Assembly (NCBI GenBank): GCA_964343305.1
Contig: CAYFJO010000461.1
Span: 1 to 8,319 of the forward strand
DNA from: CAYFJO01 sp964343305
GTDB lineage: Bacteria > Planctomycetota > Planctomycetia > Pirellulales > Pirellulaceae
DNA length: 8,319 nt
Reading direction: 5' to 3'
Position numbers and translations under genes: made by a program. This document shows positions 1-6,946 of this stretch, piece after piece (position 1 is the first letter of the stretch; every line of letters begins with the position of its first letter). The notes under the pieces are model-generated. The model ran no database searches and was not told where the DNA came from. It was given only the letters and a program-made list of their open reading frames with translations.

Positions 1-153
1 CTGCATTTGGCTGGCTACGATGATAAGTCTGACGCGGCGCGAGCCGAAATGCGAAAACGTGAATCGCATTACTTACAACTGCACGGCATCAACGCGTCAA
101 ACGACGAAGCGGTCACTCTGCTCCGCGCCGCGTCAAAGGATGACCTGCCGTGA
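1..153 (+). CDS. ybeY: YbeY, endoribonuclease / rRNA maturation factor (3' end only)
   Basis: Reading frame 1 is open from the window edge to TGA at 151-153 and gives the last 50 residues of a protein. The visible start, LHLAGYDD, followed by a conserved Met and Glu (AEMRKRE), matches the C-terminal signature of YbeY (HGxLHLxGYDH...M...E). YbeY is a zinc-dependent single-strand endoribonuclease involved in 16S rRNA 3'-end maturation and ribosome quality control. One metal-binding His (in LHL) is visible. The position usually filled by the last His is Asp here (GYDD). The first His of the motif lies outside the window. About 20 residues (INASNDEAVTLL... to DDLP) extend past the usual end. The next gene is a CorC/YbeX homologue starting inside this stop codon, the same order as ybeY-ybeX in E. 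coli, which strongly supports the call. The short visible length is the main limit. Confidence 0.85.
   Translation: MHLAGYDDKSDAARAEMRKRESHYLQLHGINASNDEAVTLLRAASKDDLP
135..152 (+). promoter_or_regulatory. Ribosome binding site and GTGA stop/start overlap of the ybeX-like gene
   Basis: AAAGGA at 135-140 lies nine bases before GTG at 150-152. The GTG shares four bases with the ybeY stop (GTGA, 150-153). The spacing and overlap favour this GTG over any internal ATG and suggest coupled translation. Confidence 0.7.
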
Positions 154-1442
154 CAACAGGTTTATTCATCGCACTGACTTTTATCGGTCTCGCGGTCGCG
201 GGACTTGCCTCCGTCGGTTCGAAAATCCTACACGAATTCCCCAGCCATGAATTGGAAGAATATTGCGAGCGCCGACAGCGCGAGGATCGATTCGGCGAAA
301 TCCTGGATGGCCACGAACAGGTTGCGATCGGGGCGGAAAGCTTAAACGTCGTGGGCGTCACGCTTTTCGCTGTTGGTGTGGTGCTCTGGATTTTCGACGG
401 CGTTTCGACGAACGGCGACTTGGGTGTGACGCGCCTGTCATTGACCATTCTTGTCAGCATTGTTGCGCTGCTTGTCACCACGAGTTGGATTCCCTGGACG
501 ATTCAGCGCATCTGGGCTGTACCGATGCTCTTTCACACGTGGCCCTTCTGGCTGACGACGAGCATCGTCGCCTGGCCGATGAGTGTCGGTGTGGAAGTGG
601 TCGACGGACTGATTCGACGGATGGCTGGCAAGCCGCCTGACGCCGAAGACGACGAAGAGGCATTCGACGATGAAATCCGCACCATGGTCACGGCAGGCGA
701 GCGCGAGGGTTTGCTTGAAGCCGATGAACGCGAGATGATCGAAGGGGTCTTGGAACTCGGCGACACCGACGTCTCCGATATCATGACGCCCCGCAGCAAC
801 GTGGACGCCTTCGAGATCGGTCTCGATTGGGAGAAGGTCCTGCGCTTCGCCGTGAAGGTCGGTCGCACGCGCATTCCCGTGTATCGAGAGAAGCTCGAAG
901 ACATTGTGGGGGTCCTGTTCGTCAAAGACTTGCTGTTGGAATTGGCCAGTCCGGAACAAGATCAGCGGCGTCCGATTGAAGACCTGTTGAGGACGCCGTG
1001 GTTTGTTCCCAAAACCAAACCGGTGGACGATCTGCTGCAAGAGTTCTTGAACACGCGCAGCCATTTGGCCATCGTCCTGGACGAATACGAATCGGTTGCC
1101 GGCGTTGTCACGATCGAGGACGTGCTGGAAGAAATCGTGGGCGAGATTGTCGACGAAACAGATCGGGACGAAGTGGAAGAAATCACAACGATCGATAAGT
1201 CAACGGCCGAAGCGCTCGGCACGGCACACATCGACGAACTGAACGAAAAGCTCGGTTTGGATCTCCCCGAGTCCGACGATTACGACACGGTAGCGGGTTT
1301 CGTTTTAGAGTATCTCGGACACATTCCGGGCGCGGGCGAATCGATTGAACACGGCAACGTGCGAATCGCCGTCCTCGACGCCTCGCGCCGGCAAATCGAA
1401 CGCGTTCGCATCGAAGTCTTTGAAAAGGCCAACGGCAAGTAA
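150..1442 (+). CDS. CorC/YbeX-like membrane protein with CBS pair and CorC_HlyC domain
   Basis: A 430-residue protein of the HlyC/CorC (CNNM-related) family, which is linked to Mg2+/Co2+ efflux or homeostasis. The N-terminal part has about four hydrophobic segments (roughly residues 4-27, 66-85, 94-116 and 126-150) and looks like a divergent CNNM/DUF21 membrane domain. An acidic linker follows (164-175). The CBS pair spans about 207-333, with DIMTPR at 210-215, GRTRIPVY at 238-245 and the family hallmark LDEYESVAGVVTIEDVLEEI at 310-329. The C-terminal CorC_HlyC domain (about 346-424) contains DDYDTVAGFVLEYLGHIPG. The GTG start at 150 overlaps the ybeY stop (GTGA) and has AAAGGA at 135-140, nine bases upstream, so the two genes are probably translationally coupled. 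E. coli CorC (YbeX) lacks the membrane part, so this is the membrane-anchored version. The family is certain. The transported ion and direction are inferred, and some homologues act in ribosome-related stress together with YbeY. Confidence 0.93.
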   Translation: MTTGLFIALTFIGLAVAGLASVGSKILHEFPSHELEEYCERRQREDRFGEILDGHEQVAIGAESLNVVGVTLFAVGVVLWIFDGVSTNGDLGVTRLSLTILVSIVALLVTTSWIPWTIQRIWAVPMLFHTWPFWLTTSIVAWPMSVGVEVVDGLIRRMAGKPPDAEDDEEAFDDEIRTMVTAGEREGLLEADEREMIEGVLELGDTDVSDIMTPRSNVDAFEIGLDWEKVLRFAVKVGRTRIPVYREKLEDIVGVLFVKDLLLELASPEQDQRRPIEDLLRTPWFVPKTKPVDDLLQEFLNTRSHLAIVLDEYESVAGVVTIEDVLEEIVGEIVDETDRDEVEEITTIDKSTAEALGTAHIDELNEKLGLDLPESDDYDTVAGFVLEYLGHIPGAGESIEHGNVRIAVLDASRRQIERVRIEVFEKANGK

Positions 1443-1449
1443 CTAAGGC

Positions 1450-1656
1450 GAGCAGGATCAAGTCCGGGGTTGGAACATCGGCGTACTCGCCCTTCTTTCG
1501 CAAGAAATCCATACACTCCTTGCCGTTGACGACGTGATGCAGGTTGACCGCAAGTTTCCCGTGCTCAAAACCTTTGCGCGTCAGTAAGACGTCGTTCTTG
1601 TGGTCTTCGACTAACAGAATTTCGGCTGGCCGGCCTCTCGTTTCCATGATTTTCAT
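1450..1656 (-). pseudogene. Truncated receiver-only response regulator, cut at the phosphoacceptor site
   Basis: ATG at 1656-1654 overlaps the stop of the hybrid kinase gene (ATGA). The product begins MKIMETRGRPAEILLVEDHK and continues with the first half of an Rcp1-like receiver domain: strand 1 with the acidic pair E17-D18, helix 1 (NDVLLTRKGF), strand 2, a helix containing FLRKKGEYAD, and PTPDLILL. Receivers of this type normally continue LD(L/I)NLP, where D is the phosphoacceptor. Here the similarity stops at L69, and the next codon is GCC (Ala). Beyond that the frame merely runs antisense through the ybeX-like gene to a stop at 1185-1183, giving an Arg-rich tail of about 88 residues unlike any receiver. 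About half of the domain is missing, including the phospho-Asp, the switch Thr/Ser and the Lys, so phosphotransfer should be lost. It was presumably the cognate regulator of the upstream kinase. A second possible start is ATG at 1647-1645. Confidence 0.85.
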
Positions 1657-4600
1657 TCTGGTTGGTCGCTTGGTTGGGTGGAGATCTGGCGATCGCTGAT
1701 GGTGAAATAAAAGGTGGTTCCTGCGCCTTGTTGGGATTGCACCCAGATTTCGCCACCGTGACGATGGACGATGCGGCGGCAAACGGCGAGCCCGATGCCT
1801 GTGCCCGCGTATTCCTCTTGTGTGTGCAAGCGGCGAAAGATCTCAAAGATCTTTTCGTGATATTCTTCCTCAATCCCGATTCCGTTGTCTTTCACCGCGA
1901 TCGTCCAATGGCCGTCGATCTGCTCGGCACTGACATGCACTTCCGGCGTCTGCTCACCGGAATACTTCATGCCGTTGCCGATCAAATTCTGCAGGAGTTG
2001 AGTTAGTTGAGCGCCATCGCCAACGACGGTTGGTAAATCGGATCGCGTAACTTTTCCACGCATCTCGTCAATTGACGCACGCAGCAAGGTAAGCACATCG
2101 TCGTACACTTCGTTCAAATCGATCGCCGTGAAGGGCCGCGATGGAGATTCGACACGCGAAAACACCAGCAAGTCATTGATCAACTGCTGCATCCGCTTGG
2201 CACTTTCGATGATCTGCTCGATGTATTCGTCGGCGGTTTCGTCAAGCTGGTCTTGATATTCGGCTTTAAGGAAATGCGCGAAACCGGCCATGCCGCGCAG
2301 CGGTGTTTGCAGGTCATGCGACGCGACGTAAGCGAACTGCTGCAACTCGATGTTGCTTGCTTCCAGCGCGGCGGTGCGTTCTTGAACTCGCTCTTCGAGT
2401 GTTGCGGTCAATTGTTTGAGTTGCGCGAAACCCTCGGCGTTTTCGAGGGCGGCTCCGGCGATCGTTGCGATAAACTCGGCCAAACGCTGTTCGTCCTCGC
2501 CGAAAAGGCCAGTCACGCGGCGGTGTGTCACGTAGAAACATGCTTCAGGTCGACCGCGGACCACGATCGGGGCGCACAACACGGATCGGTCGCCGGAAAG
2601 CAGCAGACTTTCGCTGGCATCTTTCGTGATGCCCTCGGCATACGCGACCGCGCAATTGGATTCCATGGCCTGCTGGACCATCGCCGGACAGAAGTCGCCC
2701 GTGATCGCTCCGTGCAACGCGCCGTTGTCCGGGACGCCGAGGACGACGCATTGCTCGCCGCGCAACAGTTGAAGTGCCGCCTCTTGAACGGCGGCAAAGA
2801 TCGACTCGGGCGAAAGTGCCGCTGCGATTTGCCGGCCACACTGGAGCACAGTGTCAAAACGATCGGCCAATGAAAGCGTGACTGTTTCCGATTCGGCAAC
2901 GTCCGATGAAGCCACCGGTTTGTCCAGCGCAAAGTCAGCGCCAAGTTCGATCAGTGCTTTCCGCGCGCTGGTAACATCTTCGTCCGCGCCAGACCAATCG
3001 AGGGTCTGGCCGGCAAGTCCGCGCGCGAGCAATGTCTGCGCATGCTCGAAGGAATTGCCCTGGCGATCGGCCACTTCCAGGCTTTCATCAAGACAACATC
3101 GGCCACGGTCAACGTGGCCTTGCATCAGATGGACGAGTCCCGACTCGCGTAGTGCGTGCGGCAGATCGTTTTGGTGCGATCGGGCGACACGCAGGGCCTT
3201 GTTGGCAATTTTGTCGGCACGCCGCAGCAATGCATTGCGGCGATGCGGCTCCCAGCACGATGTCTCCTCAGCTTGTCGACGCAATGCCGATGCAATCCAC
3301 GATCGATACGGCAGCGTATAAGCGTTTCGAATGCCTGCTTCTTCAGCAACCTGATGAGCCTGCTGAAACAGCTCCGCCGCTTCCGCGAACTCGCCGAGCC
3401 AGAACAGTCGCACGCCCTCGGCCATGATCACCTGGCTGGTGACCTGTGTGTCTTCGCGCGGTCGCTCGCGTTCAATTCGCAACACTTCGGCGGACGCTTG
3501 CGGGCCAATGCACTGGGCCCAGACATCCAAACTGTACCCCGACGCCTGAGCATCGCCCAACTCAACACCCGACTCGTGAATCTCGAACGCCAACTCGGCA
3601 CATTCCCGCAAGTGACCGCGGCGAAACAAGCTGAACGCCGAATGCACGCGCGTCACGTTGACTTCCCACATATCGCCCGTGCGCCGCAACAGCCGGTTGC
3701 CTTCGCGACAGCGATCGATGCACTGTTCGTAACGCGACGCGCCGTAGAGCGCGATGCCTTGAAAACTGAGCGCCTGGCCTTGCCCCCAGACGTCGCCGAG
3801 CGACTCGTACATCTCGAACGACTTTTGGGCGTAGCCGATGCCGCGGTCGTACATCGCGACCAGCGTCATCACTGGCGCGTGAATCGCATACGCGTGTGCC
3901 AGCGGGACCGACGGCGTAAACGTCTCACCCAGATTCATCGCACGCAAATGAACCCACAGGCAAAGATGCTGGCCGCGTTTAAACCAGTAGGCATACGACA
4001 GTCGATTGAAAAGTGCACAGGCGAGGAGCGCCTTTTCATGGCGCTCCTTTTTCTTGCGACCTAGAAAAACACTTGGCAGCAGTGAGTGAAAGACTTGTAC
4101 GATGCCTTGCCATGCAAGTCGCGGATAGAGCGTCCATGAACTTTGCGGCACGGTGTAACCAAGCACGCCGAGCGCCCGTTCGAGGCACTCGATCGCCTTC
4201 TCCATGTCACCCTGTTTAAAGGCGAGTTCGCCGAGCTTCCCTTCGATTTGAGCCTGAGCGAGATCTTGCTCGGCGAGTTCACGAGCCGCGCGCAGATGTG
4301 GTGTCGCCTCTTCGTATCGACCACGCAACATGACGACGTCGCCGAGTCCTTCCGCGATACGAAACCGTGTCGCAGTGTCGGCGTTGCGCGCCCCACGTTC
4401 GGCAATACGATACTGTTGTTCGGCAACTTCCAACGAATGTTGCATACGTGACTGTTCCGCCGCCGCGAGCGCGTAAGGCAACGCACGTTTGCTTTCACCG
4501 GCCGAATCGAAGTGGTACGCCAGTTCGAAAACCGGTGGCGGCTGTTGGTCTTCCAAGTCGAGGGCGACACGCAAATGCAGATCGCGTCGTTCGTCATCCG

Positions 4601-6707
4601 GCAGACGATCGAGCAACGTCTCGCGCAACTTGTCGTGCATGAATACGCAATGTTCGTCGTGCATCCGTCCCCAGACAATGTGCCGTCGTCGTGCTTCATC
4701 GAGTGCCGCGATCGCGTCCATTGACGATTGGTCGGCCAACGTCGCGGCCCGGAGAACATCGAACTCTTTGCCCAAAACAGCCCCGACCGTCAGTAGGCGA
4801 ATGCTCAGCTCCGGCAACAACTCAATTCGCCGTGCCAAGAACGCCGCGGCATGATGGGACGATTGCACATCGGACATCGCCAGCGGATCGACTTGCCAAC
4901 CTTCGTCCGCCGCCAGCAGTGCGCCCGATTCGACAAGACCTCGTAGCGACGCGGAAGCCATAAACGGATTCCCGGCCGCTAGCCGCTCGATGAGATTGAT
5001 CGCGTCGCCGGGCAAAGGACCAGCCATCGACTCGACCAATTGGCGTACATCGGAAGTTTGAAAGTCGGGCAGTGTCAAATGAGCTGTCGGTTGCAGGCCG
5101 CGCAGTTCATGACCTGCGAGAACCTCTTCCGAGCGAAATGCGGCGACCAGCAAGACGCCTGGTTTGGCCATGTAGCCGAATTCGCCAGAATTTGGATCCT
5201 GCGTTGTGTTGGACCGAAGTCTGGCGACTTCGGCTACAGGAGTACTGCGTTGCCAATGGCTCAGCGCTTTCAATGTCAACTGATCCGCCCATTGGCAGTC
5301 GTCCAACAACAGCACGACCGGCCTTCCCGCTTCGCCCAGCGCGTCGAGCAACCCACTCAACGCCTGCACACTGCGCGTCTCGGCGAACGTCTCCGGACCG
5401 ACATCGCCCGGCGTCGTACCAAGCGTTTCGGCCAGTTCCGGCAATGAGGCGCACACTGCGTCCAAGTGATCACCCAACGCATTGCGAACCTTGTCGGCCA
5501 AACCCGGCGTGGCGCGAGCATCGGCAACGAACCCAGCGGCAATTCCGGTCAACAACTGAAACGGTCGCTGCGCGGCTTGATCCAACCCTTGGCCGCGCAA
5601 CACCCACAAACCTTGTTGAGCACATCGCAGCATAAACTCAAGCAACAACCGCGATTTGCCACCGCCCGATTCCGCTTCAAGAAATACCAGACCGTTTTGT
5701 CCTGCCTGGCTGCGCCCAAGTTGCTCGTGCAACGTTTCCAATTCCGCGCTTCGACCAACAAACGCCGGCTCGGTTAACGTGCGACGACGGTCGTGCAAGC
5801 CGACGACAACCGAAGGATCGGATTCACCTCGTTGCAATCCTTCCGCGATCACGGCCAGATCAGCACCGACCGCTTCAGCCGATTGATAACGATCGCGTGG
5901 ATCCTTGAGCAGCAGACGCTGGATCACTTCGTCGAGCGACCGTGGCACGTCCAAACCAAGTGTCCGCAATTCGGGCGTTGGCGAAGTCATATGTTGGCGC
6001 AACACTTCGCCCATCGTTGTTGCCTGAAACAGAGACCGGCCAGCGAGACATTCGAAGAGCACCACACCGGCCGAATACAAATCGGCGGTTTGATCGACAC
6101 CCTGGTCCAACAACCCCGCCTGTTCGGGCGACATATAACTGGCCGCCGCGAGGGGTTCGTCCAACATCAGCGATTCAAATTGCGCGGCCTGAGAGAATCC
6201 CAGATCGATCAACGTTGCTTGTGTGACCGGCCCGTCGCGATTGACGATAACATTGGCTGGCCTGATGTCGAGGTGCAGAATCCCGCGACTGTGTGCTTCA
6301 TGCAAAGCCGTCATCATGCAACGCCCAATCGTAGCAGCCTCTCCCGAATCAAGCCGCCGCTGCGCCAACCGCTTTTGCAGCGTGACGCCTTCGCAAAACG
6401 GCCGCACCAGATAGATCGCTCCATCATGTTCACCCGAATAAGAAAAGCCGCTGCACGCCGGACCGTTGATCTCGCGAATGGCTTGAGCCTCGTGCTCCAA
6501 GCGCATCCGAACACCAGTCCCGACGATGGCAACGTCGACAAGTTTGATCACAACGTGCGCATCGGTCGTTTCATCAACACCGCGCCATGTGACAACGCGT
6601 TGCCCCTGTTTCAGGATCTCTAAGGTACGAAATCGCTCTCCCACGACCTGTTCGGAATGAATCCACGTCGCTGAAGCGGCATCGCGTTTTGTTTCGATCT
6701 CGACCAT
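1653..6707 (-). CDS. Trifunctional Ser/Thr kinase-like / AAA ATPase / TPR / GAF / sensor histidine kinase
   Basis: A 1684-residue cytoplasmic signalling protein with no signal peptide or clear membrane segment. Domains in order: a Ser/Thr-kinase-like domain at about 25-285 (VIK with K55, HLDIRPAN 145-152, DLG 168-170, SPE 193-195); an AAA/STAND-type ATPase at about 314-600 (Walker A AESGGGKS 345-352, Walker B VVLLLDDCQWAD 464-475); a MalT-like winged-helix and helical region at about 610-745; a TPR-like superhelix at about 750-1245; a GAF domain at about 1280-1420; a coiled coil at about 1424-1458; HisKA with H1464 in VASHDLQTPLRG; and HATPase_c with the N box around N1578, G1 DNGIGI 1607-1612, an F box in KIFEIFRRLH, and G2 GTGIGL 1635-1640. 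This matches the HstK-like 'trifunctional' family of cyanobacteria, planctomycetes and other bacteria, in which the front module senses or signals and the C-terminal kinase passes phosphate to a response regulator. A 22-residue repeat-encoded insert lies at 491-512. No clear Shine-Dalgarno precedes ATG at 6707. The cognate regulator just downstream is truncated. The stimulus is unknown. Confidence 0.95.
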   Translation of the reverse strand: MVEIETKRDAASATWIHSEQVVGERFRTLEILKQGQRVVTWRGVDETTDAHVVIKLVDVAIVGTGVRMRLEHEAQAIREINGPACSGFSYSGEHDGAIYLVRPFCEGVTLQKRLAQRRLDSGEAATIGRCMMTALHEAHSRGILHLDIRPANVIVNRDGPVTQATLIDLGFSQAAQFESLMLDEPLAAASYMSPEQAGLLDQGVDQTADLYSAGVVLFECLAGRSLFQATTMGEVLRQHMTSPTPELRTLGLDVPRSLDEVIQRLLLKDPRDRYQSAEAVGADLAVIAEGLQRGESDPSVVVGLHDRRRTLTEPAFVGRSAELETLHEQLGRSQAGQNGLVFLEAESGGGKSRLLLEFMLRCAQQGLWVLRGQGLDQAAQRPFQLLTGIAAGFVADARATPGLADKVRNALGDHLDAVCASLPELAETLGTTPGDVGPETFAETRSVQALSGLLDALGEAGRPVVLLLDDCQWADQLTLKALSHWQRSTPVAEVARLRSNTTQDPNSGEFGYMAKPGVLLVAAFRSEEVLAGHELRGLQPTAHLTLPDFQTSDVRQLVESMAGPLPGDAINLIERLAAGNPFMASASLRGLVESGALLAADEGWQVDPLAMSDVQSSHHAAAFLARRIELLPELSIRLLTVGAVLGKEFDVLRAATLADQSSMDAIAALDEARRRHIVWGRMHDEHCVFMHDKLRETLLDRLPDDERRDLHLRVALDLEDQQPPPVFELAYHFDSAGESKRALPYALAAAEQSRMQHSLEVAEQQYRIAERGARNADTATRFRIAEGLGDVVMLRGRYEEATPHLRAARELAEQDLAQAQIEGKLGELAFKQGDMEKAIECLERALGVLGYTVPQSSWTLYPRLAWQGIVQVFHSLLPSVFLGRKKKERHEKALLACALFNRLSYAYWFKRGQHLCLWVHLRAMNLGETFTPSVPLAHAYAIHAPVMTLVAMYDRGIGYAQKSFEMYESLGDVWGQGQALSFQGIALYGASRYEQCIDRCREGNRLLRRTGDMWEVNVTRVHSAFSLFRRGHLRECAELAFEIHESGVELGDAQASGYSLDVWAQCIGPQASAEVLRIERERPREDTQVTSQVIMAEGVRLFWLGEFAEAAELFQQAHQVAEEAGIRNAYTLPYRSWIASALRRQAEETSCWEPHRRNALLRRADKIANKALRVARSHQNDLPHALRESGLVHLMQGHVDRGRCCLDESLEVADRQGNSFEHAQTLLARGLAGQTLDWSGADEDVTSARKALIELGADFALDKPVASSDVAESETVTLSLADRFDTVLQCGRQIAAALSPESIFAAVQEAALQLLRGEQCVVLGVPDNGALHGAITGDFCPAMVQQAMESNCAVAYAEGITKDASESLLLSGDRSVLCAPIVVRGRPEACFYVTHRRVTGLFGEDEQRLAEFIATIAGAALENAEGFAQLKQLTATLEERVQERTAALEASNIELQQFAYVASHDLQTPLRGMAGFAHFLKAEYQDQLDETADEYIEQIIESAKRMQQLINDLLVFSRVESPSRPFTAIDLNEVYDDVLTLLRASIDEMRGKVTRSDLPTVVGDGAQLTQLLQNLIGNGMKYSGEQTPEVHVSAEQIDGHWTIAVKDNGIGIEEEYHEKIFEIFRRLHTQEEYAGTGIGLAVCRRIVHRHGGEIWVQSQQGAGTTFYFTISDRQISTQPSDQPE
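5172..5237 (-). repeat. 66-base palindromic repeat translated in frame inside the kinase gene
   Basis: The left arm (5172-5199, GTAGCCGAATTCGCCAGAA...) and the right arm (5211-5237), whose reverse complement begins GTAGCCGAAGTCGCCAGAC, form an imperfect inverted repeat of 27-28 bases around an 11-base spacer. The element is 66 bases long and in phase with the reading frame. It encodes residues 491-512, from V491 to Y512, so it adds exactly 22 codons without a stop. It lies between the Walker B strand (464-470) and the next hydrophobic strand (GVLLVAAFRSEE, 517-528), probably as a surface loop. The perfect phasing, the strong palindrome and the composition, unlike that of a conserved ATPase core, point to an interspersed palindromic element that inserted and was kept. 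Comparable in-frame elements are known as Rickettsia palindromic elements, but I cannot tell from one copy whether this family is mobile. Confidence 0.8.
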
Positions 6708-6754
6708 GACCGGGGTCAGAAAGAAGATGAATGATGAGTAATATGATGATAAAG

Positions 6755-6776
6755 GCTCGCAGCGAAAAACGCGAGC
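6755..6776. repeat. Short intergenic hairpin
   Basis: GCTCGC and GCGAGC form a perfect 6-base-pair stem around a 10-base A-rich loop, 48 bases upstream of the kinase start. It could be a weak transcript structure or part of a palindromic cluster into which the neighbouring element inserted. There is no T-run. Confidence 0.4.
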
Positions 6777-6788
6777 ACTCTCGCTGGC

Positions 6789-6946
6789 GGGTAGTGTCCC
6801 AATTGTGTGTTGCTAACTCATTTCTACCGCAGAGAACGCTGAGGGCCGCAGAGGAATTAGGCTATGTTCTCTGCGTCCCTCCGCGTACTCTGCGGTCAAT
6901 TCCTTTGGGTTGTCGGGGGCAGCACCACACAATTAAGACACTACCC
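6789..6946. mobile_element. MITE-like non-autonomous element with terminal inverted repeats
   Basis: The ends are 26-base inverted repeats, 6789-6814 and 6921-6946, both reading inward from GGGTAGTGTC through AATTGTGTG to TGCT with three mismatches. The copies are flanked by GCTGGC(G) at 6783-6789 and 6947-6953, a candidate 6-7 base target duplication whose exact limit is ambiguous by one base. There is no transposase and no significant reading frame inside, so mobilisation would need a transposase in trans. The interior carries a second, unrelated inverted repeat (6826-6853 with 6869-6896). The whole could fold into a long hairpin. Size, termini and flanking repeat fit a miniature inverted-repeat transposable element. 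The transposase family cannot be named from this copy. The element lies 82 bases upstream of the kinase start and so may affect its expression. Confidence 0.7.
6826..6896. repeat. Inner inverted repeat (ACCGCAGAG-type) inside the MITE-like element
   Basis: ACCGCAGAGAACGCTGAGGG... at 6826-6853 pairs with 6869-6896, with three mismatches in 28 bases and a 15-base loop. The arms are themselves loosely periodic (CGCAGAG-like units about every 9-10 bases). Similar short units recur in many planctomycete genomes as far as I recall, which I could not verify here. Confidence 0.7.

Noticed and set aside
438..1064. Minus-strand 208-codon open frame opposite the CBS-domain gene
   Set aside because: Antisense to a clearly conserved CBS pair, with no homology visible.
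2253..2873. Plus-strand 206-codon open frame opposite the GAF/histidine-kinase region
   Set aside because: It is antisense to a region with unambiguous GAF and HisKA homology, and its translation has no recognisable motif or ribosome binding site. It is a by-product of high GC.
3156..4064. Plus-strand 302-codon open frame opposite the TPR region
   Set aside because: Long, but antisense to the TPR-like part of the kinase, with no motif and no plausible start signal. The kinase frame explains the sequence.
5793..6623. Plus-strand 276-codon open frame opposite the Ser/Thr-kinase domain
   Set aside because: The minus strand encodes the recognisable kinase motifs here, while the plus-strand product is His/Arg/Gln-rich without a domain.
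6708..6745. Shine-Dalgarno or promoter directly before the kinase start
   Set aside because: The minus-strand leader (TTCATCTTCTTTCTGACCCC...) is pyrimidine-rich with no purine box, and TATTAC near 6735 has no matching -35. Neither is convincing.
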